From Hydractinia symbiolongicarpus (taxonomy: Eukaryota > Cnidaria > Hydrozoa > Anthoathecata > Hydractiniidae), in NCBI RefSeq assembly GCF_029227915.1, contig NC_079876.1:26819828-26883827 (forward strand): a stretch of DNA of 64,000 nt. The letters run 5' to 3'. The notes beneath the pieces are model-generated. The model was not told the origin of the DNA. It made no database searches and saw only the letters and a list, made by a program, of their open reading frames with translations. Every line of letters begins with the position of its first letter. Positions within the stretch are counted from its first letter, which is position 1. The position numbers were made by a program, and so were the translations under genes. Of the stretch, positions 47,225 through 59,441 are shown piece by piece.

Positions 47225-48714
47225 TTAATTTCGGGAATTAAACTATTTTTAACACAAATAAGGGGAAAACAAAAAACAAAAAAAACATGGATGGTATATT
47301 CCTCTACGGATTTTAAGCTTGTTATACTTTAAAAATGTACTCCCTTTTAGTCACCGTGCTAGCGCAATACCAAACGATACCAGCCTAGTGTATAAATTAG
47401 TGTCGTAAATTACGTACTTTCGTTTTCGACTTTTAACATTTTGGTAAATGATAACCTTTGGGTATCTCGTATCTTAGAAAAGGGACAAAGGGAAAGAGGT
47501 TGATGCTACATATGTTAATTCATCTGTGTGTTTGCACCCATATGTTGGAATTGGGCGTCCTATCTTATGAAGATTAAGTTTTAAGCTACCATTTCAAAGT
47601 TAGCAAAGTCATTCCTAAGGTTTTTTGAGAAGCCTATACTCTACACAAGTCGGACATGGTTCCTCACATGGTCGAATCCAAGTGTGTAAAAGATAAGTAA
47701 GTAGTTGCAAGTCAGAGCGTAGTTTGATCAAAAAAGGATGACTATTTCTGATTATGATGAAGAGTTGGTCGTGCTCATGTTGTCTCATAATGTATCAACT
47801 ATCGTTTGCAACACTAGAAATGGGTGTTTTGGTATCAAACAGTGAACCAGTGAACTAGTAAACTTGAAACTTTTGACATTTTATGTAGTAATTTTGTTTT
47901 CTTGAAAGGGTATTTGTCTTCTTTTTATATAGCATCTTTTCTATAATTCTTATGAGTGAGCGCATTCACACAATCAATGCTGTGCGTACCAGTAATTTCT
48001 TTATTCGCAAATGACATGTCTTGTTGTGAATCAGGCTTGCAAGACAATGTCTATTCCGTGTTAAGCTCCTTTTTTATTAAAATAACTGGAGTGACCCTTA
48101 CTGAGTCTTGTGACTTGTCTTGGTGTCTTTTGATATCTCCAATAGCGCGGCATCCCTTTTAAGCCGAAAATAATTGAACGGTTTTTAAGAGTTTTTGCAA
48201 GTACAAGTATGACCTTCTTTATCCAGCCGTCATTCTCAAAAGTAACTCTAGGCTTAGCCAAGAAGACTGATTTGATACTTTTTATCCTATGTACGTTCAT
48301 AAAATAATGTGCTTCCTAAATGCAAAACGGTCTTTATGTATCATGAATGCTTTATATGCACTACATAATAAATTTTATATTACATGCCGCACGCTTTCGA
48401 CTCAACGAGTTGCCGTACATATGACCATTTGATTTCTCTCGCAGCGCAGATGTTAAAGACGCATGTTTTCTTGTTAGATATTCTATTTATCCTTCGCCTT
48501 TTCATGCAAAATTACCTTAAGTTAAATAAGTATCAAAATGATGCGGAAAACCGCTTGAAAAAAAGCGCGGGTAAAGGGTGTTTTAGGCCTATGACGTCAT
48601 CAAAACTTTCAGAAAAGTTGAATTCTGCGTTTTACTATTTATATAATGATATGGTGCCCAATAAATTATGCCAGATTCTTCATAACTATAGATATTAAAA
48701 ATGGGCCCGAAATA
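47225..48714. other. 3' flank of gene C and unassigned sequence
   Basis: No gene is recognised. A TGACGTCATCAAAACTTTC word at 48592 belongs to the dispersed family seen at 61.5-62.1 kb. Frames at 47956-48162, 48300-48061 and 48384-48698 have no recognisable domain. Confidence 0.4.
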
Positions 48715-48836
48715 AAAAAGGACTGGCCTTAAGTAGCCCGAGATACTGCTATGTTATTTTTGTTTGTAACATTAGTTTGACTAAATATCAAGCAACATTG
48801 CACAAACTAGTCGTTAGCCCGTGGCCCGTCCTTTTT
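48715..48836. repeat. Short foldback element, 14-bp arms
   Basis: AAAAAGGACTGGCC at 48715-48728 is the reverse complement of 48823-48836 with one mismatch, enclosing about 94 bases. It directly precedes the dispersed repeat at 48861-48930. Confidence 0.6.
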
Positions 48837-48860
48837 ATACCGCATTGCGTGCTTCTTGCT

Positions 48861-48935
48861 ATTGCGCAGCTAAGCTACCATTTTGCGTGACAGACAGACA
48901 GACAGACGTATACGGGTATTATAATATAGATATTT
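48861..48935 (+). repeat. Dispersed repeat with CGTATACGGGTATTATAATAT core
   Basis: Shares TTGCGCAGCTAAGCTACCAT and ACAGACGTATACGGGTATTA with 20844-20913. It includes a short CAGA repeat at 48891-48906. Confidence 0.7.
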
Positions 48936-50313
48936 CACAAAAACTGAAATTTAAGTTAATTTTATTTATGTTCGCAAAATTGATAACGTCATTGGACCCC
49001 ACATAGCAGCAAAAATAGGGTCAGGTTGTAAAGATTATGCGTTAACAATTTGAACGTCTTCGTACATCTTGTTTCTTGTTTGTTTTTTTAGCAATTGATT
49101 ATCGATAGGACTTCCAGCAACTTTAGTTATTTCGTACATTCCCTATTTCTGAAGAAAGTTTCCAATAACGAGTACTCGCCTACTGTATGCCCAACCTGAA
49201 CAAGTTTCTCCAAATATAAAAAGCCTGAGGACCAGGTTGGTGTATGCCGCATGATTTGGAAATTTGGAAATTTGGTTGAAAAATAAAAATTAGAAGATCA
49301 AAATTCTTGCAATTCTGGATGAAACACAGACCCATATGTTTTAAAGAATTGCAAGAAATGCTCTGGACAGATAGGATTTGGAAATCAAACAATTTGCAAA
49401 GCGCGCGAAATTGAATACTAACATTATCATTTCTAATGCTATATGAATGTACCCTTAAAAAAGCTTTTGGATATTCTTAAAATAGTCGGAACATTTTTTA
49501 TTTATAACTTTCATTATTTAAAAAGGCAGGACAGTTTTCGCGGATACCGTTCCGTTGTTTTCGGCATGCTGTTGTTCCGCCAACTTTACTCTTTCCAAGG
49601 CATTCGCGTTGTCAGTGACAACTTGGAGCACAGGGTCAATGAAAAAACATCGAATAAAGTTAGGTCCCGTGAAACTATACAAATTATTTTAATTATGTGT
49701 GTGATGCCACCAGTATAAATTAAAAGTCTAGGAGAGTGCACGTATGTCATTTATAAGAAGAGGACAAAGCATGTCATTTCAACCTCGTTCCCAGGGCTTT
49801 TAGTGTCCTTTTGACACTGGGCGGCAAGACGAAAAAGATAAAGCGTTCTAATTGTGTATTTATTTTGGTTATAACTGATAACATGTAGACTTTTTTAATT
49901 CGTGGTGTCGGCACTTTACTTATTTATGTGTTTTTCACAAACTAATGGCAAATATAGAAAATATCAGGCTTTGATGAAGTTTTATTTATACTTTTAAAAG
50001 AAACAAGACCTGATGAAGGCGATCTATTTTTATTTTTTTTTAGGTATAAAAAATTAATTACGTTGGTGGAGAGCGTATCTGTAATTATGCTGAAAATAAA
50101 TATTATTTTACGACATGTTTTTTTACATATGCAGGGGCACATGGTAATTTAAGATAGTGTTTGTTGGCATTTTTTGTTTTATTATTTGCACCCCTTGTAA
50201 GTTTTTCTCAGTTTTCTATACAACCAATACTGTTCCTTAAAGTGCAGTATAGACAGGATACCTGTTTCTGTTTTCTGCTCGCGCGCTTCGATGTCTGTCC
50301 TGTTTTTTTATCC
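48936..50313. other. Intergenic stretch
   Basis: No recognisable gene. The plus frame at 49443-49718 and the minus frame at 50142-49942 have no domain or splice support. Confidence 0.4.
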
Positions 50314-50670
50314 CTAGATAGATAGATAGATAGATGTGCATATTTTACATGGCTAGCCTCACAAATATCGAGGGATATACCCTGTCTATTATTTCCAGGA
50401 GGGGCCATGGCTTAGATGGAGAGTCCTAGAGTATTTAATGCTCATTTTGAGCGACGCAGACCCAATTAGGGCCCGCGCTCTACTAGACAACTCCCGGCAA
50501 CATCCAACGGCCCACATAGTGTGCCATCTTCCCAATTTCCATCACATGGCTTGGGTTAACCCGGGGATTTGGTAACATTCACTCGCCCATGTTGAATCGC
50601 CGTCAAGAGGAATCGAACCCCGGTCTCCTGCACAGAGTACGAGAGCTATAACCACTAATCTACGGCGCCA
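50314..50670 (-). mobile_element. Full-length tRNA-derived SINE
   Basis: On the minus strand the element starts at 50670 with a tRNA-like head: CGCCGT/ACGGCG acceptor stem, box A TAGATTAGTGG, perfect box B GGTTCGATTCC. A body of about 190 bases follows (including GGGTTAACCC, TGTGGGCCGTTGGAT and GTTGTCTAGTAGAGCGC), then a conserved tail TATATCCCTCGATATTTGTG ... CATGTAAAATATGCACATCT, and a TCTA repeat. Both internal RNA polymerase III promoter boxes are intact. It is the reference copy for 273-490, 50796-51080 and 54211-54550. Confidence 0.88.
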
Positions 50671-50795
50671 TGAAGGGAAAAACGATGAGTTTAGTTTACT
50701 AGTCTATAGATAAATTGTTTAAAAGATTCTTTAATGTACACAGATGAATGAGAATAGAAAATGCTGAACCAATGATGGCATGTTTGTTATTTTAT

Positions 50796-51080
50796 GGTCT
50801 GTAGCTTAGATGTTATAACTATTGCACTTTGTGCGGGAGACCGGGGTTTAATCCCTCTTCGTGGTGATTCAATTGGGGCCAGTGAGTATTACCATAAACT
50901 CGCGTTAACTCAAGCAATGCAAGGGGAAATTAGAGAGAAGATGACGCACTGTGGGCTGTTGCAGAGAGTTGTCTGCATGGACCTTAATTGGGTTTGCATA
51001 GCTTAAAATGAGCATTAAATACTCTAGTACTCCTCATCAAAGCCATGACCCCACCTGGAAATAATAGACAGGGGGATATC
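50796..51080 (+). mobile_element. tRNA-derived SINE, 3'-truncated
   Basis: The head GGTCTGTAGCTTAGATGTTA ... GGGTTTAATCC (box B with one change) is followed by the same body as the 50.3-kb copy (GTGGGCTGTTGCAGAGAGTT, AATTGGGTTTGCATAGC). It ends within the tail near 51080. It lies head-to-head with the minus-strand copy 126 bases away. Confidence 0.8.
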
Positions 51081-51180
51081 CTCTCTTCACCAAATATTTC
51101 CATCTGTTTTTACTGTCAAGCAAATGGAAGAAAAATGAAGAGCGAACAACTGAAAAGTAAACAAATAACATCACGGATCT

Positions 51181-53200
51181 TAAGGTACCTTTACAAGTTG
51201 AACTACCTACCTTGTTTACCTTGTTGTAGGCTTTCGAAGAAAGTCTTCAGGATTAAGCAGTTGTGTGCCAGTCCTGCATTGGATTGAACATCCAGTTTAC
51301 ACCAGTGTGTATCGAGTTTAAATCAGCCCGTCTTAATGTGGTGTATCCTACCAGTTGTGGTTTATCTGGTATCTGGAATAGATATTTATCAAGGATGTTT
51401 TTAAAGAGGTCCAGTGTGCAACCAGAAATATTACGGATGGATTTGAGGAGAATATTAAAGAGCTTTATTCCATGGATTGATAAACTAAACTCTGCCACCC
51501 TATTGTATCGACCACACGGAAGTTTTGCTTTCCGCCCATGCTGAAGATGATGATAGCTTTGGATTTTCAGATTGACTTTTGGTACAAACTGTTCCCTGAT
51601 TTTCCAAATATAAATTATTCGGTAACTTTCCCTTCTACGCCCCAATGAATACAATTTCAGTTCCTTCAATGCTTTCCAATAGTATCCAGATGGGGAAAGA
51701 TACAATGTGCAATATTTCAGGGTGTCGTTCGTGCCATAACGCATGACCTCAAACTTTATACCATTAAATTTCATGTTTGCATTTTCTGCCCATTCATAAA
51801 TTTTCTGGAGGTCACTTTGCAACTTGCCCATGTCCCTGAGAGAGTCGGTGCTCTTGGTAACCGTTGTATCATCAGAATGACATTTGAGTCTATATCTCCA
51901 AGGAGGAGGATGAAGATAAGGGGTCTAAGCACAATTTTTTTTAGACAATGGTGAAGTCCACTTTGACGAAGGCTTTCGCAAAGTCAAGGTATACAATGTC
52001 ACAGTTTACTTTTCCATCAACAAAGTGTATCACATTATCAAATTGGTCTAAGAGTTGACATAGACATGACCGACCAGAAGGAAAACCATGTTGATTTTCG
52101 CTTAGTAGCTTGTTTTCTTCAAGGTAGCAGGAGATATGATTTCGGACGACTTTTTTGAAAATTTTAATAATATGAGATGTCAAGGCTACTGGGCGGTAAT
52201 TGGATGCATCAGATTCTTTTCCCCCTTTGAAATAAGGGGTGATTAGTGAGTGCTTTAAAATTTTTGGAATTTCACCACAGTCCATACATTTTTGCCATAG
52301 CAGAAGAAGTGGTACAGATAGCGATGTTTTACACTTCTTCGAAAAAATTGCTGGGAAGCCATCTGGGCCTGGTGCAGAGTTGTCAGAGAGTTCATCGATT
52401 GCATTGATGATGTCTTTTTGAGAGAGGTGGAATTCTGGAATTTCTGATGTATGTTGGGTTAGTTTGATTGTTATGTCTTTTACATGACAGGAGAGGATTC
52501 CAGCCATGTCTCTGCTCTGACATATTAATTTGTTGCTGTGATTTTTGTTTTTATTTTTGAAAACTTCTTCGCATATGAATAAAAGTATTTAGGATCTTTT
52601 TGATAGCTTCTAAAACTGTTTTTTTCTTTTTGTAGATTTCATTTTAATAAGATTTTTGTAAAAGTTTTTCAATATCAAGGAGTTCCTTGACTAGTTTTTT
52701 CTTTTTTACAGGTGAGGTGGTATTGTTCAATATTTTGTGGATTCATCTTCTCCTTCTTGTGAGATTTCAGCGCTATCTTAAATGTTTGTTTGATCTGACA
52801 GTTGTTTTTGCAGATTTGTTGGGACTATTGCTGAAGATTATATCATAACATATAGCATAAAAAATAGGTAGTATTACATTCTTATCAAAATTTGTTAATC
52901 CAATCATATTCGTGAAGATTGTTGTTTAGTTTTTCCCAGTCTACATGTTCTTCAAAGTAATTAAGTTACATGAAAGATGTTAGGTGCTCTTCAGGGAGTG
53001 TTTGCAAGCTTTGCTTTACCTTGAAGAGAGTTTGTACTTCAACAAAGCTATGATGAGATATACTAAGTAGCGTAGGAATAATTTGATAATCAAAAAACAT
53101 ATCGATGTTGTTCAAGAATACCAGATCAAGAGTGTTAACATCTTTGTGCGTCGGTTTCGTGAGAATTTGATTCAACATCAAGTCAACAAAATTTGTTGAG
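51181..53200 (-). mobile_element. Decayed LINE with APE-type endonuclease and reverse transcriptase (jockey/CR1-like)
   Basis: Read on minus. An endonuclease end lies at 53181-52966 (ILTKPTHKDVNTLDLVFLNN, with the usual SDHH reduced to SHH). A broken Lys-rich linker is at 52960-52510. Reverse-transcriptase fingers and palm are at 52507-51941 (SDNSAPGPDGFPAIFSK, YFKGGKESDASNYRPVALTS, NQHGFPSGRSCLCQLL, DIVYLDFAKAF). A SDDTTVT remnant of the DD motif is near 51876, and the C-terminal region is at 51831-51253 (LQKIYEWAENANMKFN, IRNISGCTLDLFKNILDKYL). The segment between motif B and the DD box is deleted, and frameshifts separate the parts. The 5' end is missing. It is not capable of transposition. 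Confidence 0.85.
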
Positions 53201-53580
53201 ATATGTGATCATGATTTTCTCTTTGGTATAGGCCCCTGAACTTATATGAAAGATTTTAGAAAGAGATAAAAAATTTCCAGTGGCATATCTACTTTTTGTT
53301 AAAAGTTTATGTAACCCCAGATATTCCTTTTCAATTTTTTTTCTTGCACCACGACTGCTGCTTCATCCTTCTTCTTTGCTAAAACATTCAAACTAGCTCC
53401 AGTCTTATTTTGTGACATTTGGCACTATTATATGTAAGATTTATTGCACTGGTCAAATTCATGACTGTCATTCAATAGTATAATCTTTTGTGTAATGTTT
53501 TGTTAAAAATGAGAGTCTAGAATAAAATGTTGATGAAGATAAAATTTGTTTTAAAACAGAATTAAAGTTCTTAGCCTTAC

Positions 53581-53754
53581 CCTTCCAGTCGTTTTCTCGG
53601 ATAAGGGCGCCTTGGGCTCACCATCCACGATGTTCAGATCAAACTCCATAAGAAGAGAGGTGCATGAAACAGAAAAATGTGGAGATTTAGGCAAAGGGGC
53701 ATCAATAAATTTTGTCCAAAAAGTATTTGGAGATTGGAAGTCAACATCACTCAT
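53581..53754 (-). CDS. Candidate first coding exon, unknown protein
   Basis: On minus, ATG 53754 opens 58 codons (MSDVDFQSPNTFWTKFIDAP, then SPHFSVSCTSLLMEFDLNIV, ending EKTTGR). They finish exactly at a strong donor GGAAGG|GTAAGG at 53580. Composition looks like real protein. The following minus-strand sequence is the decayed LINE, so any downstream exons would lie beyond an intron that has received that insertion, or are lost. No domain recognised. Confidence 0.4.
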
Positions 53755-54210
53755 CCGGCTGTTATGGATAGTATGCGGCAAGAGTAAACCAGCTGCTAAA
53801 AATTTGATGGGGGGAGGAAGGCGAAATAAAATTGTTGTTGCTGACTAACTTTTGAATCTGTTAGTACAAAAAATCATTAGAAAATTCCCCTGACCAGCAT
53901 GACTAGGACCATTTTTCCCAGAATAGGCTTGGTATTAGATTGCTCAGTTAGAAAAGGTGATGACACCTGGTTTCTTTTGTGCCCAAATTGGTCAAATAAA
54001 GCTCCAGCTGGAAATTCGTAATACCCTTGACAGGTATGTTGTGTGAATTTCAAATAAAAGGAAATCTTTGCCAAGTTGCACACAAACTTGGAATGAGTAG
54101 CTATAACTTGAAAGTGAAACCATAGGATTGATTTGATGTTAAGGTTGCTGTGATGAGATTTTTGAATATATAGTTTAAACCGATAGAAATTTTTTGTTTC
54201 TTTTCCAATT
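53755..54210. other. Spacer with no recognised feature
   Basis: A minus frame covers 54308-53877 but has no recognisable content and overlaps the SINE. Confidence 0.4.
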
Positions 54211-54550
54211 AGCGCAGTAGTGTAGTTGTTATAACTCTTGGACTTTGTGCGAGAGACCAGGGTTTGATTTCCGCGGCAATTTAATATAGGTAAAGTGAGT
54301 CTTACCATAACCCAGGGTTAACCCACACCATTTTGAGGGAAATTGGGGAGATAGAACACTGTGTGGGCCGTTGGATATTCCAGGGAGTTGTCTAGTAGAG
54401 CGCAAACCCAAATTGGGTCTGCGTAGTCAAAATGATCATTAAATACTTAAATACTGGCAATGGCACCTTTTGGAAATAATAGACATGGTATGTCCCTCGA
54501 TATTTGTGAGGCTAACCATGTAAAATATGCACATCTATTTATCTCTATCT
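54211..54550 (+). mobile_element. tRNA-derived SINE, full length but diverged
   Basis: The head is AGCGCAGTAGTGTAGTTGTT ... GGGTTTGATTTCC (box B damaged). The body contains GGGTTAACCC, GTGTGGGCCGTTGGATATTC and GTTGTCTAGTAGAGCGC. The tail ATGTCCCTCGATATTTGTGA, CATGTAAAATATGCACATCT and a TCTA-type run end the element. Confidence 0.85.
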
Positions 54551-54743
54551 TGTAAGCTTAGGTCAGATGCCACTTTGATGTCAAATTCTTAATTTAGATG
54601 CCATTAGTAACACAAGCTAGGCTCATTGGGGTCGCTAATTGAGACAATACACTATGTGAGTAAAAAAACATGCACCTATTTTGAAGTATAGTGTTTTTAT
54701 ATTTTAGTTCACCTAACCAGCTAGCAACCTAACTGGGAACTAC

Positions 54744-54813
54744 CCAGAATCACCCAAAATCAGACAGAACAATCCAGAATCAGCCAGAGCCACCCAGAAC
54801 CACCCAGCCAATT
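54744..54813. repeat. 10-bp minisatellite, seven units
   Basis: Seven consecutive 10-base units vary around CCAGAATCAC (for example CCAGAATCAC, CCAAAATCAG, CCAGAGCCAC, CCAGAACCAC). Confidence 0.8.
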
Positions 54814-55653
54814 CTAAATGACATGTGCAACCGAGCCGCTGGACTTGCTTTTTTGATGTCCATGTGGCAAAGCGTAAATACAGTGAGAATGACATACACA
54901 CAAAAGAAGATTTCCAGTTAAATATATATGTGGCGGGGGAATTTAACCCTTTAACATTTTTTATCAACCACATATGTTGCACTGGACATTGTGTTCTCAA
55001 TATTTATTATTTCCTAGAAAGAAAAAATTAAAACTTTTAAATTTTGTCCTTGCGAAAATTAATCCACGCAACGCAAATAAATCTTCCACAGTAAGATTTT
55101 TCACGAACATTAATTTGCCCATGCGAAAGGTTCTCCATTCACTTACTACAGAGAAATATATTTGATGTAAAGAATTTTCTTTAGTCAAAAATATCAAGTG
55201 TGAGCATGGTATCACATCATGCTCTTTTTTAGGGTACTTTCTCAGACTTGTACATAGTGTAAAAATTGAGGGTAAGCGTTGTTCTGCCTCTCTAGTAAAT
55301 CCAGCAGTAGCATAGCAATCTCAATGCTTTGATGAAAAAACAATCTCTAATATTCCCTCCTTCTATAATTAAAACCTCCTTTATTTCTGTGGATGAAGTT
55401 CTAATATACCGCAGCAGTGATTTTGCCAGTTTAACTGCTAGTCTCCTTTGGCCTGCTCCTCTGTCATGATGATCGGTCGAATTAAAGCCTAACGTGTAAC
55501 AAAATCATGTACTAATTTAGAGAGACAACTTTCTGGAACCCTAAAAACAACAGCATTTTATCGCTTCACTGCAATAAAATCAAAGTAAAAAACATGATGT
55601 AAACAAAGACTGCAATCAAAGTTCAAAGATGTTTGTGAATAAGTTATAATGTT
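54814..55653. other. Intergenic stretch with GCGAAAATTAAT-type repeat
   Basis: A region at 55035-55150 carries GCGAAAATTAATCCACGCAA and a second inverted-like block CATTAATTTGCCCATGCGAA, matching a dispersed family. No gene recognised. Confidence 0.4.
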
Positions 55654-55669
55654 TTGTTTTGTACTTCTA

Positions 55670-55920
55670 GGAGAAATAAAACTGTGGATGTCAGAACAAA
55701 TGAAGATGGCTGCAATAACGAGGAAATAATACTAGAATATTATGAAGAATGTGATGATTCGTTACCAGTCATAAAAATTGAAGAGGACTTTAACACAGAG
55801 TGTTGTGAATTCACAGAAAAAGATTCAACTAATCAAGAATGCCAGATAATAAATAACATAAAAGAGGAAAATGTTACACAAATTCAGCAATGCAGTCAAA
55901 TCAACAACATTGATGTATGA
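55670..55920 (+). CDS. Candidate acidic exon, unknown protein
   Basis: After a good acceptor (TTTTGTACTTCTAG, ending 55669) comes an uninterrupted frame: RRNKTVDVRTNEDGCNNEEI, then YYEECDDSLPVIKIEEDFNT, to TGA 55920. It is strongly acidic. A possible donor (GAT|GTATGA) lies at 55914, so the stop may not be used. Upstream exons were not identified. Such acidic segments occur between DNA-binding domains in transposon-derived host proteins, but nothing here fixes a function. Confidence 0.35.
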
Positions 55921-56252
55921 TATTCTTTTTTTAACTGCTCAATTACTGTATTAATTCCTATTAACAACACATGTTATATAATTTTCTAATCTCTTAAGGA
56001 TGATAATGATCTCATTCTTTGAGTGCAGACGTGCTGTTGCATATGTACATTACCACAAACATATACCAAATGTAGCTACCAAGAATGTAGCAAAACCATA
56101 AGGACTTTTTACGTTTTTACTTTGGCGCGCCTGAGGGGACAAAATTAAAAAATATTTTGGTATTTAAAAAAAGAATTATTTTGTAAAAAAGAAATTTTTA
56201 AAAATAATAATGAAAAAAACAACAACGAATAATCAAAAGATATAAAAACAAC

Positions 56253-56746
56253 TTGATTTATTTATTTTACTGTTCTGCAAATTATTACTTTGTTCGCCCT
56301 CCTGCGGCACTCCTAAAAGAAAACAATATGAGCTCTGCACTTGAAGGCCTCAGCAACCTTGTTCGTGCTATGACACTGCACAAAAAGAAGGCTGAGCAGA
56401 ACAGCCAATCAAACAATGTTTTCACCTTAATATGTTTACTGGTAATTGCAGCTATATACATTCTTTTTTTGGGAGTATCAAAAGCACTTCTTGAACTATT
56501 TAATCGAGTTGTTGATCAGTTATGTCTGAATAGTCTGCTTCTCCAAAAAGTAAATCAAATTGTTTGCGACGACGACAGTGTTTTCACGGTGGGCTATTTC
56601 CATGTAAAAATGCTTCACTCATATTTTTCAAACGGCCTGGATATTTTGTCAAGGATTGTTACATGGGGTTTGTGCCGCAATTCGACACTCGTTCAAATTC
56701 AACCCAGGTTTTCACAAGCACGATGAAGAGATTTGTAAAAAAATAA
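56253..56746 (+). other. Possible exon remnant, two overlapping frames
   Basis: Frame 1 (56253-56726) encodes KENNMSSALEGLSNLVRAMT, KKKAEQN and then a hydrophobic segment (FTLICLLVIAAIYILFLGV). Frame 2 (56564-56746) contains KRPGYFVKDCY, which resembles the second half of a CCHC zinc knuckle. The switch of meaningful reading between frames suggests a broken gene, possibly continuous with the acidic exon at 55670. Confidence 0.25.
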
Positions 56747-56774
56747 AAAAATAAAAATAAGATGGGATGGAGGC

Positions 56775-59395
56775 AGCACAGCTAGCTAGCTGCCAGAACA
56801 CACAGGACAGTCAACAACAAAAACTACTTTTGTGACACATTGTATCTCTATTTGAAGCAAATAAAAACACAACAACTCTTTTAAAATAAAACATATGAAC
56901 TATAAAAACTTTTTTTTTAATAAAATATAAACTATCATATAGCTAGTGTTTTATAACATCTATTTACAGAAAAGGTGATGATGATCTAGAATTTGTTTTC
57001 TGTTGCAAGAGAAAATTTGGCATTGCCATGCTCATAAAAATAAAATATATTTGTATAAATTTGGCATTGCCATGCTCATAAAAATAAAATATATTTGTAT
57101 AAAATACATATTCTTTGATGTAAATATTATAAATTTTATGCTCTAAACTATTACAGCATAAAATACTTTACACCATACTTTTTACATTTTTACGTCGTAA
57201 ACATTTATGTACCAAATGTTCTGACAAAACATAATTCACACACATTTATATATTAAAAAATTGATTTTTTTGAGCTTTTTAATTTGGAAAATTTGTATTC
57301 ATACTCTTACGAAAGACACTATTTCACTGATTCACAAATATACATTGCAAATGTTATGCTCACAAAAAGTATATAGCAGAATAAAGAAATAAGGGAAATA
57401 TATGTACATCTAACACGAACTAATCAACATACTGAACTTTTAAAAAAAAAGGGTGTCTAAATTTCTAAATCAGAAAAAACCTTTTTCATGAAAGCACTCT
57501 CACATAGTTGGCATTTCAAGTAATTTGCCAAGGATTTAATTTGGCGAATACAAAGAAATGTTTATTTTAGTGCTGATTTATTTTGGTGAATGACACAAGG
57601 AAATGAATTTTTATGTCTGGAAATGTTTTAAAAAATAAGAATAATTGTATTTATAAACACAAATACGTTCTTTAATTAAAAAAAAAGGATTTTTTTTTTA
57701 AATTGGTGGGGATTTCATTTGGCGAACAGTAAATTATGTTATATTTAGCGAGTATTTAATTTGGCGAATAGTCAGTTATCAAAATTTTGCCAGGTATCAG
57801 ACCGCAGCGATTGAAGAAATAAGTTAAAAAGCCACTTACATTGTGAAATAATTAAAACCTGATCTTAAAAAGAGAAAATGACAGTTAAGAAAAACTAATT
57901 CCAGCTCCTTTTTCCTTGCTACTTGTGGATAAATGAAAACTTGCGAAAAAATTAATACATGCGAAAATTTAATCAGAATAAAGCATTAGCAAGCTATACA
58001 ATGGGACAACACATCCACAAAATATTTAGCTAGCCAGCTTTAAAGACAAGTTTTAATTTTTTTATATGGATGGGTTTCTTATTGTGAAAAATTTGGAAGT
58101 CAACTAAATGAGACCTAAAATATCCTTATGCTCATAGCCAGATAGACATAACACGCCTTAGTTTACAGTATATAATTAAAAAGAAACAATTTCAAAATAG
58201 CCGCCATTTTTAAAACAACAGAATTGAAGATTCGCCTTGCAACTTGCATTTTAATGCATTCAAATAGAAAAATAATACCATTTAATACTATTCTATACCC
58301 AACAAAGTTTGTTACTGGATGGGTAAAATTGAAAGAGGCACTATTTCAAGACAGCTAAAATGACATTTCACAATGTTCAACATAAACATGTTTATATTCG
58401 ATCAAAGGAAAATTTATTTGACTTTCAAATTATAGTGCTCATAAAACCATCAGACACGTTTAAAACACATACCAGATAAAAGTATGGTACGATGTACCAA
58501 AGATATAATACTTACAGCCCTCGACCGTTTTTAAAAACCTACGGGCTGAAAAACGCAGACGCTTTGATAAGCATTTCTTGAACCTTCTTACCCGCTTTTT
58601 ACCCGATTCCATATAATTTTGTCTAACTAAATGTTGTAAATTTCCTCCCCGATTTCATTCAAAGGCAAAAACCTGTTTCTTTAGAATCGTAATTGCAGCT
58701 GTAAAATGTGGAACATATTCTGCCATCATTGTTTTTCTAACCTCTTCATTTTAGCGCAGAATTTTGAATAAAATGCTGAACAGTTATACTTGTCAAAATT
58801 TTGATTGATTGATTGACAGGTGCCACAAAAAAAGAAAAAAACATTTTTGGAAAAAACTAAAAAGAACAAAAAAATTGTGAAAAAAATCTATTCATATTCT
58901 TATATATTTGATATCTTTTTCTTTTTAATTTTGCTCGTAGCTATATTATTGTTATAGTACTGTTTTTACCTCTTGTGGACAACTTTGCTACTCTTTTGTC
59001 ATTTTGGGGAACTATTCTGTGGAAAAATGTTCTAATGTCTTTTGACTTGACTTTCTTCTTTCCACTATCGATGTCTTATTTCCGACGATCTCTTAGTCAT
59101 AAAAAAGTGCAGATATTAAGAGTAAGGAAAGTCAAAGAAGAAGTGGAGTGGATTAAAAAAGTATATAATTTGGAACAGGGTTAACATCGACACACAAAAC
59201 AACAACAAAAGAACGGTCCCTTCGTCTTCAAAAAAGTGCAAAAAGTAAAATAATTCAAAAAAGCATATATAAAAAAGAAAAAAGAGACCAAGTGAAGAAG
59301 TAGAAGTAGAAAGGTGAAGTTAGAAGCCACAATATAAGTTACTTCGGAAGTAAAGAGTGGAGCTAGAAGTAGTAAAGTAAAGTTAGAAGTACAAA
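56775..59395. other. Intergenic stretch with dispersed repeats
   Basis: AGCTAGCTAGCT lies near 56779-56790. A 44-bp tandem duplication is at 57015-57102. GGCGAATA/GGCGAACA words and GCGAAAA-AATTAAT words at 57540-57780 and 57940-57975 belong to the dispersed family. The plus frame at 58975-59184 is not supported. Confidence 0.45.
57015..57102. repeat. 44-bp perfect tandem duplication
   Basis: ATTTGGCATTGCCATGCTCA... starts at 57015 and again at 57059, with no difference I can see. A recent event. Confidence 0.9.
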
Positions 59396-59441
59396 ATGAA
59401 TGCTACAGTTTCAATTTCAAGTGACTTGGAATTCAGAAAAA
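59396..59441 (+). CDS. Candidate first coding exon
   Basis: ATG 59396 opens MNATVSISSDLEFRK and ends at a consensus donor AAAA|GTAAGA (59442). A purine-rich repetitive 5' region (AGTAGAAGTAGAAAGG, AGTTAGAAGTA) precedes it. No downstream exon was found within the window. Confidence 0.35.
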
